Origin: Aspidiotus rigidus
Taxonomy: Eukaryota > Arthropoda > Insecta > Hemiptera > Diaspididae
DNA: 64,000 bases
Reading direction: 5' to 3'
Assembly: GCA_035079385.1 (NCBI GenBank)
Contig: JAVHKY010000003.1
Span: 10,023,501 to 10,087,500, forward strand
The notes under the pieces were generated by a model. The model saw nothing but the letters and a program-made list of their open reading frames with translations. It did not search any database and had not been told where the DNA came from. The position numbers were made by a program, and so were the translations under genes. Below, in pieces: positions 10,059-23,117 of the stretch. Every line of letters starts with the position of its first letter. Position 1 is the stretch's first letter.

Positions 10059-13000
10059 GATTAATGACAATTGGTAATCGATCGATTAGGAAAAAAAAAA
10101 TTGTAAAAACAAACTAACAATGTACTCGATGATTGTACTATGTTACTCGAATATTACGACGATCGATTAAAAAAAAAAAAAAAAACTGATAAAAGTTATC
10201 GGTGCTCGAACTTTGTGGCGACCGAAAGAATGATCTGATGATTGAAATTTTTAGGGTTTTATTATTACGAAGGATATCACTATTTTTATGGTGGGGTTAA
10301 AGGGCACACCTCCGAGTAGCGATCTCAACTAATACTGCCATCATACCGACTTGGAGAATAAAAACGTTATCTATTTGTCTTATTTCGCATATTCCTTCTT
10401 CATCGATAGAGGAAAATATCGAGAGGAAAAGAAAAATTATCAGATAACTTTTCCCCTTTTCACCGACGATGTCTTACATTCGTGTGTCTGATTTGCTACG
10501 ATTGTTCGACGTATCTGATGGACACGAGCGAGCACTGTATATGCGTGAACCGGTTTCTATTCCATTCAAGTGCCGGTAAATATTCTACTTCGCCGTGCCT
10601 ATTGATTGTTATTACCTATGCAGCTGAAATACTACGGTCTAGTACGCGGTAAATAAGAGAAAGGGGATGAAAGGGAAAATGAAGAACGAAACTATATTCC
10701 TCTACCGTCGGAGCGAGTGAATTTTCAATAAAATAAAAACGCTGATTGTTCTTGAAATTCGAATAATATTTATATTAACTCATCCCCACTTCGAAGGTAG
10801 GGATTTCAAAGTTATAATTCAAGCAGTATTTTAGTGGTCGAAAAAAAAAGTTTAGATATCAACGTATGTTTGGCAAATTACTAATCTCTGCGCACGCTTA
10901 TAGGGGCTGATTTTTTGCCATATTTTACTATATTTTTTTTTTTTTTTCGTATGAATGAAGTTCGCGTCGGAAAATATTTATTGTTTTTCTCTCATTCAAT
11001 CGCGTGCGCTATTATAATAATTTATTCTGTTCAGTAAAATTCTTTACGATATTGGTATACATTTTTGCGCAACTCGAGCAGGAACGCACGGGCTTCAGTT
11101 TTGATGGTCAGTAGGTACGTAAATATCACTATAGAGTAGGCTACCTCTTTCGGCTTTCTGTCTTTAAGTGTGGGAAGTGCATACATAATGTGTAATTACT
11201 TGTATTAATGATTTCTGCAATTCGATTCTCACACTTTACTCTACATTTTTTAAATTCGTACATTTTTCTATATATATGGTACGACCCCAAAATATCGTAC
11301 ACCTCGTCATCCTCTCGTCGAAAAAAAAAGATGTCTTACAAATCTGGTGCATGAAATCAAAAATTTACCAGGTATTACTCGTTTCGCAAAATTTCTTACT
11401 CGCTACCAAAACTTTCTTCTTACCCTGCTGAGTATATTAATTCGTGAGGGAAAACATCTATTCGAAAAATAATAGGCTACTTGGCCAACCAGGTTTCAGC
11501 GAACACAATCAAAAGCGGTACTAAATTTCTGTTTGAGGTTAGCAATTTTTAATTCAATAAATAAACTTTCAAAGTAGTCCTAAACTCGAGAGAAAAACTT
11601 CTGTAGGTTATAATTTTATTAGAAAAAAAAAACAAAAAAACATAAGTTATATCGCAAGAAGATTCAAAATTCTTAGCTCTATCGTAAGTGCTTTTTCACG
11701 TTGAAAAAGTAAACTTCGTATTCCACTACCTCTTTCGAAAGAGAGAAGATATTAGCGGGTGGAAAAAAATTGACATCCGCGAAAGTGGATTCGACTTCCA
11801 TAATATGAAATAGGAATTTAACGACATAATCTCAATGATGTAAACTGCTATATCTTCGCTGCGGATCGAAGTGAGTAGTGGTTTTTGATAGGCCTACATA
11901 ATTGACATCATTTCTAGTTTCCAAGTTCTCCTATTCAAATTTTCCTGCTAACGATGGTCAGAAAATTTTGAATTTTTTTTTTTTCTGTACTGTAACGGAG
12001 TTGAAATTTATTAATCCCTATTTATATGCTGATTTTGAACATGGCGCTAATCGAGTTCTATTGGTATTTATTGGAAGAAAGTATAGCTGAAGAGGAAGAA
12101 GAAATAGACTGGTTTTTTTAGAATTTTTCGCAAAAAGTCGAACACTGAAAAAGTTTTTTCGTTTAATCCATTATATCAGATCTATTCACCTAAAGAGGAA
12201 ATGTTACAGTATCAAATTTATGGATTTATATTTTTTTGGATTTATTTGAGAATATTTTATGGCCAAAAAAAAACTGATCCCAGAACACATTGATTAATCT
12301 AAATTCAGAATTATTAGAGTAAAAAAAAAGACGATTTATCCATTCGTGAAGAAATAATGGAACAAAGAAATTCAAAATTTTTTGGATTGGAATAATCAAG
12401 TATAACAGCTGGTTAGCTCACGAAGACTTGATGACTAATGAGATCTGGCGGTAGGGAGAGGTGTCAAGAGAAAAGTCAATTAAGTAGGTATCTTGTTTCT
12501 ATACTACTGTAATGAATGATGAATATTAAAAAACTTTTCGAAATCATACCGCAGCGATGAGATGTCCAGTCAGGTGTACGGAAGAAGAAGTTTTGCCTAT
12601 CAGCAATTCGAAGGAGTCGAAGAATGAAAAGAAAAAAAATATAAAAAATACGTCGTGTTCACTCTGCGACTAATCCAAAGGGGAGATGAAGGTCATATAG
12701 TCTCTCTCTTGTACGAGTATAAATTTAAATAGATAAAATAAAATTTAAATGAAATATACCTACTCATTATCTTCGTAGCTTAGGAAACAATTTAGCGAGC
12801 AACTATTTATTTATTGGCACTGTGAAAACCAAACTAGGCTCACTTTCAACCTCAGGAACACGTGACGCGGATGTGTGCTTTCAAATTTTTTTCTGAACTT
12901 GCCTGAAAAGGCATACAAATTGTGATTTTTTTTTTTTCTGTTGTTGTTAAAGAGTGTTAAATACAAATGGTTTTTTCATCAAAATTCTCAACGCATATAA

Positions 13001-13190
13001 ATTCTCGGAGCTCATTTTGGCTCACAACCTTTCTTGGATTTCTCCCATAAAATCTTTATCAACAGTATTTTAAAATAGCTATCCCACCTCCGTCTAGCAT
13101 CCAACTATAACTGGACTACAGCTCTTCGATCTATTCTCAATCCAACAGATTTTTTCTTCAATTACTAAACACTGTTCAATCAATAGTTCT
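10059..13190. other. 5' flank of the spook-type gene, no other gene seen
   Basis: AT-rich sequence with A/T homopolymers (10167-10185 and 10931-10947). It should contain the promoter and any 5' untranslated exon of the P450 on the minus strand, but I could not identify a TATA box or initiator with confidence. No other exon or transposon end was recognised. Confidence 0.4.
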
Positions 13191-14120
13191 CAGAATGGCT
13201 CCAGGAGCATTCCGTACCAGGCTTGATCTCAGCCTCTGTGCTAAGGCTGCCGAACCTTCCCTCCAATGTCGTACACTAGCTTTAATTATCATCGTCCTCG
13301 CATCTTCAGCTCAATTTCTGGAAATCCCTACGCACACTGTTTTCTCCTCCCGTCATAATACCTTACTAAATTTTCTTAAACCTCATCTTGACTCTCTCCC
13401 CAAATTCAACCGTCAAATCATTCATTCACCCGACTATCAGACTAGATCTCACAAATATTCCTCAACCAAATAAAACTGTCTACCGTAAACTAACCACAGC
13501 AATTATCGCAGAATCATGTAACACTGATGGCTCGAGAACAAAAAATAAAATAGGTTTTCTATTTTCTATTCAGGACAAAATTATGGTCTATCGTTTAAGA
13601 AACTCAGCCTTCGTTTCTACTGCCGAGTTGAGCACTATTCGCTCCAGTCTTTCAATTATTTCCTAGTGTTCTCCCGTGCTCAATTATACTCCACTATCTT
13701 TCTCACTTTCCTCCCTCAAATGTTTACAGAATCCCTATATTCAACGCATTCATGTCATTCTCCATACCCTCAGCTCCATCAAATCATCAATCACGTTTAT
13801 TTGAATTTTAGGTCATATCGGTCACCACATGAAAACGTTAACCGCGTGGCCAAAATTTACCGAAAATTTCTGACTCAACCCATTCACTAGAACATGACGT
13901 TAAAAATTACTACCGTTCTAAGATCCTAGCTTCTTGGCACGACCTCTGGAGAAATCAACCTCACAAAAAGTAAGAATAATCAAAAGCTACCCTACATCGC
14001 TTGGTTCTTTTTAAATCGTAACTCTCGCCATATGAAAGTCATCCTCACCCATTTTCGGATTGGCCATACTCGGCTCACCCACCGTCATTTCTTTCTAAGT
14101 CTTCACGCCCCTCCGGCATG
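13190..14120 (+). pseudogene. Degenerate Jockey/I-like retrotransposon 3' end with RNase H
   Basis: Plus-strand frames read first as the conserved region after the RT palm (GAFRT...SLCAKAAEPSLQ, about 13200-13275), typical of Jockey-related elements. Next comes an RNase H domain: a decayed YTDGSRTK box near 13520-13540 and a TAELS-x-IRS helix near 13620. It ends with the LTHRHFFLS-like segment near 14080. At least three frames are needed and stops intervene, so the copy is dead. The same element occurs inverted at 18235-18905, where the RNase H part aligns closely over several hundred bases. The 5' RT and endonuclease regions are not present. Confidence 0.75.
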
Positions 14121-16129
14121 TAACTACAGTAAAACAAAATTAAGTAAATGAATAACTGAAGAACTTTGAATTGACACTATTTCAGTATTTCTTCTATTTA
14201 GGTCGGTGTATTGATGTATCTCGTTCATCTCTTCCATACTTGAACAATAATTAAAGCAATGAACAAGTGATAACTTCAAACGCCACATCATGACATGAAT
14301 AAAAAAACTAGTGATCTATACAAAATTTGATATAAGTAGAAGCTTCATGAAGAAGATCCCTTCGCCTTTATACTGTTATTCTTTTTCTCTAAATTCCTTG
14401 GAATAGATTTTAATGTCAAAAATCCATACTAATAAAAACAATTACACAAAAATATGACATACTAGAGGGAGACCAAAAAATTACACATTTTACACATAAA
14501 TTCCGGTTTCTTTTTCAAAAATTAAACTGAAGGTTGAAAAAACTTGATTTGAAGATAGTATCAACCATCGAAATCTTCCTTTCATGGAAAATTCAGAGCA
14601 TATAATTGGTATCAAAAAAGACCAAAATAATTTTGAAGTTCTATTCGGTAGTATTTCTACTAATTGTAACACATCCAAAGATTAATCCTCTGTATTCTAT
14701 AGCATTTATTTGTAAATGTAAATTAAGGTCGTTCAGGATATGGATGAGGTTTTGAACAGCTTGACGTTACTGATGCATCCATCCAAACAAAGATGTATTT
14801 GTAGATGTACATGCTTTGATAAGCTAATAGCGTTTATTAGATACTCTTTCGCTTCGATTTACATATTGAGGTGTAGCTAAATAACTTATAAGACTTGAAA
14901 ATCAACTTTTCTAGAATCTAACGCGATTTTCATAAACTACAGAACCTTTTTTCCATATGTGAAACATAAGTCTCTCCAGAAATCGGTGTTTCAAAATTTA
15001 TTTTTGAAAAATGAGAGCGAAAAAAATTTTAAACCAGTAGTATTATGAAGGTACGTGTGTATTTCAATTTATCGACAGCTTAATTGTCCACATCCCACTA
15101 AAAATTCATGAGTTTTAAGACTCGCGTCACTTGGTCGCTGTGGACCGGCATGGCCTAATTTGAATGTGATCTCATATCATTAGGGAGCTCAGTTCTTACA
15201 CAAAGGTTTACTAATTTATTGATTAATATATTGTTACGGTCTAACGGTTCGCATCAGGATTTGATATGTTAATTTATTCAGCAGCGCTAGTATAAAAGAA
15301 GACGCCCGAAAGAAACGTGTATATTTTTTTTGCAAACTCTAATGAATTGGTAGCTTTTAAGAAAATATACAGTTAGACTGAATCGACTATACCATATCCT
15401 TGCGTGACTCTATCAAAATCAATTTTTAAGTTATTAAAATTTTTTCTATAAAGTTCAAATAAGTATAAGATTATTATAAAAGGTTTAAATTATGATTTGC
15501 GACCGTAAAAGTTACCTTCCTATACTAATTTCCTAGAAAAGCGAAGTTTCACAGAAAATAATGATAAAGCAGCAAATGTGGTTTCTATGAAGTCACTCGA
15601 AATACAATTTTTATCGCGTCTTCAAGAGACTGATTTCGACCGTCACATTTTTTTTTGTAGAACTCGAAGCTCAAAAATTGTTCTGAGTTCTGAGGTTTGT
15701 GTAGGAATATACGCAAACATGGAACTCGAGACTCGAAAATTTTCAAAGTCTTTTGACTTCACGAGTCCTAGTCTCTCAATTTTCCTGCGCTCTATCTCCA
15801 CTAGCCTAATTAGAACTAAGAGTTCGAAATAGGAAGTGTGGAAAAATAGTGGACGACGAAGGGTGTGTGAAATGACTGTAGAACTGACATATCAGACTTT
15901 CTTATACATACAAGAGTGCATCTGCAGAAATGTCCAATGCTAAGTCATGCCTGATAGCACCTTCGAGCAATATCAGCAGTATGAATCGAATGAAAAGACA
16001 ATCAGTGCAGTGTTCCCATAGAGTAGAAACAAAGCAAATAACCACACATAAACAAGCCGTTCACACTTATTGCCTAAGGTTGACGCGCCTGTGGACCACA
16101 AGCAGCATCCAAGCGAAACCCTGAAGCAC
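14121..16129. other. Intergenic DNA, no gene seen
   Basis: The short frames here lack motifs and splice context. I see no terminal repeats. The start of the next retrotransposon is not sharply defined and may extend left into about 15.9 kb. Confidence 0.4.
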
Positions 16130-18020
16130 GAACTAATTCGAAATTACGGTCTTCTTTTTACGAGATGACAGTGATACAAACACACCTTAAGGACAAAGTT
16201 TTCCATCAGTATTTTTGTCAATCGTCCTAGACGCTGAGTCCAGAATTATGGATCGCCTTCGGGAGATGGATAGGAGTGAAAAGACCCGAAGACAAAATAG
16301 AATCCAAGAGGAGAGAATGGGTCGCTAAAAAGAAAGTAAGGCAGCTGAAGCGTGAAAGTTGGGATAAGTTTGTTTCTAAAGTCAATTTGCGGTAGAATGA
16401 AAGAGACGATGATGCACCAGTACGGTACGGAAACGATTGCTGAAACTACAGAATAAAATCTGTCATAAAGGTAAAATGCCTGAGCACTTCGAAAAGCTGT
16501 AAGGGTGCCCATCTTCTCCAAGATGGAAAATTATCGCGCAATCAGCCTACTACACGCGGCTCATGAAATACTGACAAAAATGTTGGCAAAAAAGTTAACG
16601 AAATTAGCGGACGAATTCCTACTGCAAGGCTAAATCATATTCAGAGAAGGGCGCTCTTGTACCAATGCCATGCCAGCTACACGATAAAACTCCTGGTAGA
16701 AAAACGAAAAGAGCAACCGATAAACTATGCTTCATTGATTTCGAAAAAGCGTACGATAAAGACAGCCGGGGTAAACTGTTCAAAATCCTGGAAGACCGGG
16801 AAATATCAAAACCGCCTTTAAAATGGAATATCAGAATGCACTAAAATCGACGGCGGAAAGTGTCAGGGCAGCCCTGCTTCTTGTGTCCTCTTTAACATTT
16901 ATACAGGGATGGAAAGTTTGAGCCGTCAATCGCTTAAGTCGAAGCCTAAGCTGATTTTTAAACGGCTTAGAAGCCGCTTAAGCATAAGCTATTCCCAATA
17001 TTCATTAAGCCAAAAGCCAGTCATTGAGCAACAGCTTAATGAACTTAATGGATCTTTTTTTCTTTCTTCAATCAGGAAAAAATGATCGCCCTTTTCGAGG
17101 GAATCATGATGCAAAGTGCCCATTTCTCTAGATTTATATTTTGGATTAGTTCTACTTTCTGACAGTAGTCGGTACTGCAGCCCGCAGCTTCACAGCAAGC
17201 GCTGCAGTGCTGCATGCTGATTGATTGGTCGATTTCATTTTAAAGGGGGAAAAAAATCAATTAAATTCTAAGCTGTTCGCCGCTAAGCTGTTGAAGTGAG
17301 CCAAAAGCCAAAAGCTAAGCTGTCAAATTCATGGAACAACTTATAAGCCTAAGTCAAAGTCTAATCCCTGCATTTATATTGATAAGATATTGCGAAAACG
17401 GTATACCTACCATACAAAGCCGAAGGTCATTAGATCGGGAAAAACGCATTGAGACGATATTATTCGCTAGCGACAAAGCCGTACTTGCTGAGAATGAAGA
17501 TAATTGGCTACGTGTCGTGTATAACCTGGAAATGGAGACAAAGAAGTATAACTCGAAGATGTAGGTAAGCCGCAAAGACAAAGGTTAGGGCCTCTGTTGA
17601 TAAAGACCCGGTTAGATGGAAAATTGTAAAATAATTGAGCAAATCAATATCTTCAAATACCTAGAATCAGAAGTATCATGTATGGGTGAGGCCGACGTAG
17701 ATGGGAAAATAGTAAAGTTCCAGCCTGATGTTCGAATACTGCCAGGTAGCAGAATTAGACGAGAAACAAATTATACACTTGTGATACCGACGCTCATGTT
17801 TGGAAAAGAAGTATAGGCACTGAAAAAGAGACATAAGCAGAGATGGACCGGAAAAGAGACAAAATGATACAGGAAAAACTGAAGATTACTTTAATTAATA
17901 TCAAGAGGGTCAAAGAATACCGAAGAAGATAGCGTACCGACGTCGTCCGCATGGAGGAGGATAGGTCTCCGAAATTGAGACAAAACTTTTGCCCGGCAGG
18001 AAAGAGATTCAGAGGAGAAC
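16130..18020 (+). pseudogene. Degenerate non-LTR retrotransposon RT ORF, split by a MITE
   Basis: Plus-strand frames show an RT in order: a basic linker rich in Lys/Arg/Trp (16270-16370), the palm segment LCFIDFEKAYDK (about 16727-16762), the catalytic-box region decayed to LFASDKAVLAENEDNW (17455-17510, normally FADD), a FKYLESEVSCMGEADVDGKI segment (about 17650-17710), and a C-terminal HVVRMEEDR...GKRFRG-like tail near 17945-18010. Multiple stops and frameshifts make it non-functional. A 467-bp MITE (16904-17370) interrupts it, and removing the MITE brings the two RT halves together. The motif style differs from the R1-like and Jockey-like families in this window, so it is a third non-LTR lineage. 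Confidence 0.72.
16904..17370. mobile_element. hAT-type MITE with perfect 8-bp target duplication
   Basis: The element starts CAGGGATGGAAAGTTTGA and ends with the imperfect complement (...TCAAAGTCTAATCCCTG). It is bordered on both sides by CATTTATA (16896-16903 and 17371-17378). An 8-bp duplication with CAGGG ends is diagnostic of hAT transposition. It has no transposase frame. The interior is unusual, with many AAGCTTA/TAAGC-like words in both orientations. It inserted into the non-LTR RT ORF after that element had arrived. Confidence 0.9.
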
Positions 18021-18234
18021 CACGACAGTAGCTGACTGATACGTCGAGTTCATCTGAGGCAGCGCCGCAGACGGATCACTCGGCCTAATCGTATACCGGC
18101 GACATCATCTCCTTCTCAAATAAAAGAATGAGAATTGAAGTCATGTTTATTATGAGAATTGTAATTTTGCTAATGTCGCTCACTTAGAATAAAATCGAGT
18201 TGGTCTCACAAGAATTGCAAACTATGTGGTAATT

Positions 18235-18905
18235 TATAATTTCGCCTTCAGCCCGGAAAAATTTTGAAGACCCGATGACTTGGGGAAGGTCGTATACTGG
18301 GTCGGTAATTTTCGGTAAGAGGGTGGAGTTTTCGGCCACACGCAGGTCAAGGGTGACCGATGTGACTTGGAATCCAAATGATCGTGACTATGATTTGATG
18401 GAGGTGAGGGTACGGAGAGTGACATGAATGCGTTGAGTGAAGGAGTTATTCGAATAGGGATCCTGTAAACATATGAGAGAAGAAAGTGGGATATAGTTGA
18501 GTACGGGAGGACACTGAATAATACAAGTACTTGAAAGACAGGAGCGAATAGCGCTCAACTCGGCAGTAAAACCGGAAGCTGAGTTTTTAAAACAATAGAC
18601 CGTACCTGTTTTATTTTTTGTTCTAGAGCCATGAATGTAACATACGAGTATTATGTGGTTGGGGAATTGTGCGATAATTTCTGTGATTAGTTTACGGTAG
18701 GCAGTGTCATTTGATTTAGGAATATTTGTAAGATCCAGTCCGATGGCCGCAGGAATGGATGATTTAGTGAGAAGGAGAGGGTTTAATTTGGAGTGGGAAT
18801 CAAGATGAGGTCTAAGAAAACTTGGTAAACTATTAGGAGGGGAGAAGAAAACATCGTGTGCAGGGAGTTCCGGTAATTGAACTGAGAATGCGAGGAAGTT
18901 GGTGG
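18235..18905 (-). pseudogene. Second Jockey/I-like RNase H fragment, inverted copy
   Basis: Read on the minus strand, this repeats the 13.2-14.1 kb element: the region before RNase H (about 18905-18750), the SRTKNK box (about 18630), the TAELSAIRS helix (about 18560) and the downstream spacer to 18235. The strand is opposite to the first copy. Frames are broken. Similarity ends sharply near 18905, which probably marks the 5' truncation point, and fades near 18235. Confidence 0.72.
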
Positions 18906-19985
18906 TTAACGTTTTATAAAAAAAACATATTCTTTCAGCACTTGTATCTCTACTTCTCTTCGGACTTTTTTATCATCAAACTGTGACCTTTAATTTTTAT
19001 AATTTACAAATATCATTTCACGTCCAAGTTCTCTCTGGTAGTGGATAAAGAAGGGACGTATTGACTTGAATTGCTATCAAAAGAAAAAAAAAATTGAACG
19101 AGTACAATAATTAGGAGTTATAAGTCTGCTCCATACGAGTAAACCTTCTTTGTATACCTTATTCTGCATAAATGTGCTGTAGAAATATATTAATCGTAAA
19201 AGAACATATACTCACTCGTACTCGATTTCAATACATCCTCTCGAAAAAAAAGTTTATAATCATGAATTACTATCCGTTTTTATTTCTACGTGGACTGGTA
19301 TCTCTCTCTCTCTTCACTACTGATTTCCTACATTAGCTTCAAAATTTATGACCATGCGCAAATCGAGATCTTGCTTTTGGCATAAAACGATTTCGGCTCT
19401 TGTGTAAAGCCCATACATTTTATAATTTACGACTTCAAATTTTCACGGGCAAGAAACGTGTATAACGATTTGTAACCAACTATAACATCCGTGAACTCAC
19501 AAAGGAAAAAATAAATGAATCTTTAAGTAGTCAGGTTGCAATACGATGTTATCTGATAGCCGCACCCATTTATTATCGTTACCATTATATAAAATCTTAG
19601 CATTTTATTCAAGATAAAAATTACAATATTGCCCAAAAGTGGTTGGTCAGTATTCGAAATTATAATGGCACTTTATGACCACGATGATCGTGACAATATC
19701 TAGGTATAATTTCCAAATGTACGTGACAAGAAGTGAGGTAGAATTAAGGAAGTAATGAAGCACGGAAAGAGAGTCTCTTTGCGAGATTGTAATTTGATGT
19801 TTGAAGAACTCATAAGACCTTGATAATTCAGGCGATGGAAGAAGGAGAGAAAAAAAAGTCAACAATTTTTCAATTTCTCCTCTTTAAAGGTTCAAAGATT
19901 GAAATTTTCTCTAAATTTCCTATTAGCTTGAAAATTTTTGTTTTTTGTCAAAACTTCAGTAACGTTGCTAAATTTTAGTGAAGAA
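18906..19985. other. Intergenic DNA, no gene seen
   Basis: AT-rich sequence without splice-flanked frames or transposon ends that I can recognise. Confidence 0.4.
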
Positions 19986-19989
19986 ATTT

Positions 19990-21720
19990 TCATTAATAAA
20001 ACAGTCTTTGTCTTGTGACGTCACAATCTGATTACGTCATAGATCAGTTTTTTCAAATTTCCCTCTTATTATATATAGCTCCAAAGTCCGGGCTTATGAC
20101 CTCACAATTTGATAACGCTATAGATCAGTCTTGTGACGTCACAATCTATATGATGGCTATGGATACAGGTACCAGAGTAGAAAATTCAAAATGTATACAT
20201 TCGGAGGTCAAGGTCACTCATGACGTCAGTACTCCTAATATTGTTAAGGCTATGGCAGTAAAACTTAGCACGCAGTATGTTAGGCTTAATGTAACTTACA
20301 TGAAGGGATTTCAAACTTTTGGAATGAACATGCCATAGGTATTTCCAACGCTGAATATGATGCCGTTTGCCGTACGTTACAGGACACCTGTTTTATGGGA
20401 GGTCTTTTCGAAATTTGGCGTCCTACCATGCGCCGTTCAGCAAAAACTGACCTAATCAATAAAGGAGTTGGACTTGAAAAAACTCCAACTTACCTACTAT
20501 ATAATGATAGGAGGACTTCTAAAAATGTTGGCTTCCGAGCTACATAATGATGAGAGAGGGACTTGAAAAATTTCGATTTTCAAGCTTCATGAAATGGGAG
20601 AGGGACTCAGAAAAATTTAAACTTTCGAGACTTCGATTTTTAATTCAATTTTCATCTCCGAAACCTATTTTATCGAGCTACAAAATTTCGATGTGCGAGA
20701 AGGTACACTTGCCAGTCGCAATGAAGCGCGGGAACTAAACATGTGTATTACACCATAATGAGAGGTAATATCAAAAAACGGCAAATGGCATTGTGCTCAG
20801 CGTCGAAAATACTTCTGGTACTACCCTCGATAACTCATATTCATTCCAAAAATTTGCAATTTTTTCATACGTTTAATGAAGGCTAAGGATATAAAACTAA
20901 AAGTAGCTAAGGTCAGAATTTTAACAGGTAACCTGTTTTATGATTTTTTTTTTTGAAAAATTTTCCGTATGCTGTTCGCCGGGCGCTATCCGGTGAAAAC
21001 TGACCTACCCTGATGGAGAATTTGGACTTAGAAAAATGTTGAGTCTTTGAGGAACTTAAAAAAATTTCGACTCTCGAGCAATAATATGTGACAGGAGAAG
21101 CACTTGAGTTTCAAGTTATAGTATGAGGACTTGGAGAAATTTCAACTTTTGAGCCATGATAGGAAACAGACCTGTAAAAATGTTGACTTTTGAGCCATAG
21201 TACATGATAGGAGGAAACTATGTAGGAATTTCGACTCTCGAGCCATACTATAATTATGATAGGAAAGGAAATTGGAAGAATTTGGGTTTAGAAGAAAATT
21301 TGAACTTGCGAGCTATGATATATGATAGGAGGAGGACTTATAATGATTTTGACTTTGGAGCCATAATAAACGATAGACAGGAAACTACATGATAGGGAAG
21401 GGACTTACAAAAAGGTTTTTTTTTAGTCCATATTATACGCCATGATACGAGGGACTCAGAAAACTTAAGACTCTTAAAAATTTGAATTTGGATTCTCAAT
21501 ATCAAAACCAATTCGACCCATAGAACAGGTTCCCTACGTTCCTCGTTCAACTTTCGTTGAGGAAGCCGTCTTTTTTTCCACGCCCCTAAAGTATGAAAGG
21601 TTATTCATGACGTCACAAGAGTCGTACGTTTTTCGAGGATCCCCACTAACAAAATAGAACGTGGGTTCTCCGCTAAAAAAACTGGAAGAAGTCTCAGTTT
21701 CAAGCTTTTACATGACTGAA
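19990..21720. repeat. TGACGTCA-rich repeat family, copy 1
   Basis: The copy opens with TGACGTCA words (20017, 20134, 20221) and continues with many diverged units of the type 'gagccatgatA-TAGGAGG-gACTTgGAAAAA-tTTcgactt', spaced 60-80 bases apart between about 20480 and 21480. It closes with the family's right terminus (CATAGAACAGGTTCCC...CGTTCCTCGTTCAAC, about 21520-21560) and a further TGACGTCA at 21608. The same left and right ends and internal words recur at 28.7-29.2, 34.4-37.5 and 41.6-41.9 kb. No protein is encoded. The family behaves like a non-autonomous transposon with terminal inverted repeats and an expandable interior. Confidence 0.75.
20215..20920. repeat. Inverted repeat inside repeat copy 1
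   Basis: The segment around 20215-20375 (with CATTCCAA...GGCATGTTCATTCC-like sequence and AACGCTGAATATGATGCCGT) is found reverse-complemented at about 20776-20920 (ACGGCAAATGGCATTGTGCTCAGCGT, then TTCATTCCAAAAATTTG). The arms are diverged. The spacer holds the TAGGAGG-type units. It may be two inverted copies of a separate small element. Confidence 0.6.
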
Positions 21721-22050
21721 AGGATCTCGAAAAACATGTTTAATTTTGAATTACACGTGCTCCAGTTTTCCTCCTGATCTCCGCATAATCTTAGCGCAAC
21801 GGCTTTACCCCATCATTTTTCAATTAATTTGATTCCAGTTTATCATTAATTTGAAACAAAAAATAAATGTCCTCTTCTTACGGTAGTATTTTCTTTTTTA
21901 TTCATAGATTTCCGTCATCTACCAGTTTGCTATTTCATCCTCGCGAATACTGTACTTATGTGTCATCATAGGTACTTCTTTTTTATGCATGTATTGGTTT
22001 CCTTCTTTCAATACTGTTTCTAGAAACGTCTTAGGTTTTATATAAATTAG

Positions 22051-23117
22051 TCCAGTAAAATTAGCCATTTTAAAGGTCGAAAAAAACAATAAATGGTACA
22101 GAAACGAAACTTGGAAAAGTTGTTGGGAACTTTCCCATGAGTCTTTTTCCAAGTTTCCCCAACATTCCGAGTGGAGCTTTTCCTCTAGGGGGGGGGGGGG
22201 GGTGCAAAAAAGGAATTTTTTAGTTTTCTAGCTCTAATTCGCAAGCAAATGATTTTAGAGAAAAAAAGTTCAAACAAAAATTGTTCTTCGTAGAATTTCC
22301 TATAAAAAAGCTCTCTACATATTTTTTCTGTAAATGCACTTTGCGCCGCTACAGCGCGTGACAATTGAACACTTCTTATACTACTCTGTATAATTGACAT
22401 TGATTTACGCAGCACATTGCCTTCTACCGTACAAAAATACTAGCTATTGTATGTTTCTGCGCGTCAATTGGCCTGGGAACAAATTAATAAGGTTGGGTAT
22501 TATATAGATTCTTCATCTACTATTTTAAGAGGATACCAACACTTTATAATCAATACCATAATTTATTTTCAATTTTCAACACTTTTTCTTTTTCAATATT
22601 TACAAGTAGAAAGAGTCAGTTACAAGAGCATGTAAAATTGAAAATTTTTGTGTCTACAATGAAATTTATCTTTTCTTACTTATCATTATTTATTTTTTTT
22701 TACAACAATTCCTATCTACGACTTACTGGTATCAACGAAAACAATGTAATAGGTGACTCGCGTCGCGTGGTATACCTGATCTACATTCTCACATATGGAG
22801 TAGCAAGAGGTGTTCACTTGTCACGCGCTGTAGCGGTGTAACAGTGCATTTATAGAAAAATATGTAGGGAGCTTTTTTATAGGAAATTTTACGAGGAACA
22901 ATTTTTATTCGAACATTTTTTCTCTAAAATTATTTATTCGCGAATTAAAGCTGGAAAACTACAAAAATTTCCCCTTTGCAGCCCCCCGGGTGGAAAAGCT
23001 CCACTCGGAATGTTGGGGAAACTTGGAAAAACGCTCACGAGAGAGTTCCTAACAACTTTTCCAAATTTCACTTCTGTACCATTTATTGTTTAAATTACAA
23101 TGGCTAATTTTACTGGA
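22051..23117. repeat. Long inverted repeat, ~320-bp arms, ~400-bp spacer
   Basis: The left arm (22051-22392) and right arm (about 22790-23117) are reverse complements over nearly their whole length. Both outer ends read CCAGTAAAATTAGCC / GGCTAATTTTACTGG. Both arms carry AATAAATGGTACAGAA, the TTGGAAAAGTTGTT block, CCGAGTGGAGCTTTTCC next to a G-run, and the inner GCGCGTGACA / TGTCACGCGC words. Frames inside the arms are mirror images and not genes. Likely a fold-back transposon or two head-to-head copies of one element. A transcript across it would form a long double-stranded hairpin. Confidence 0.85.
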
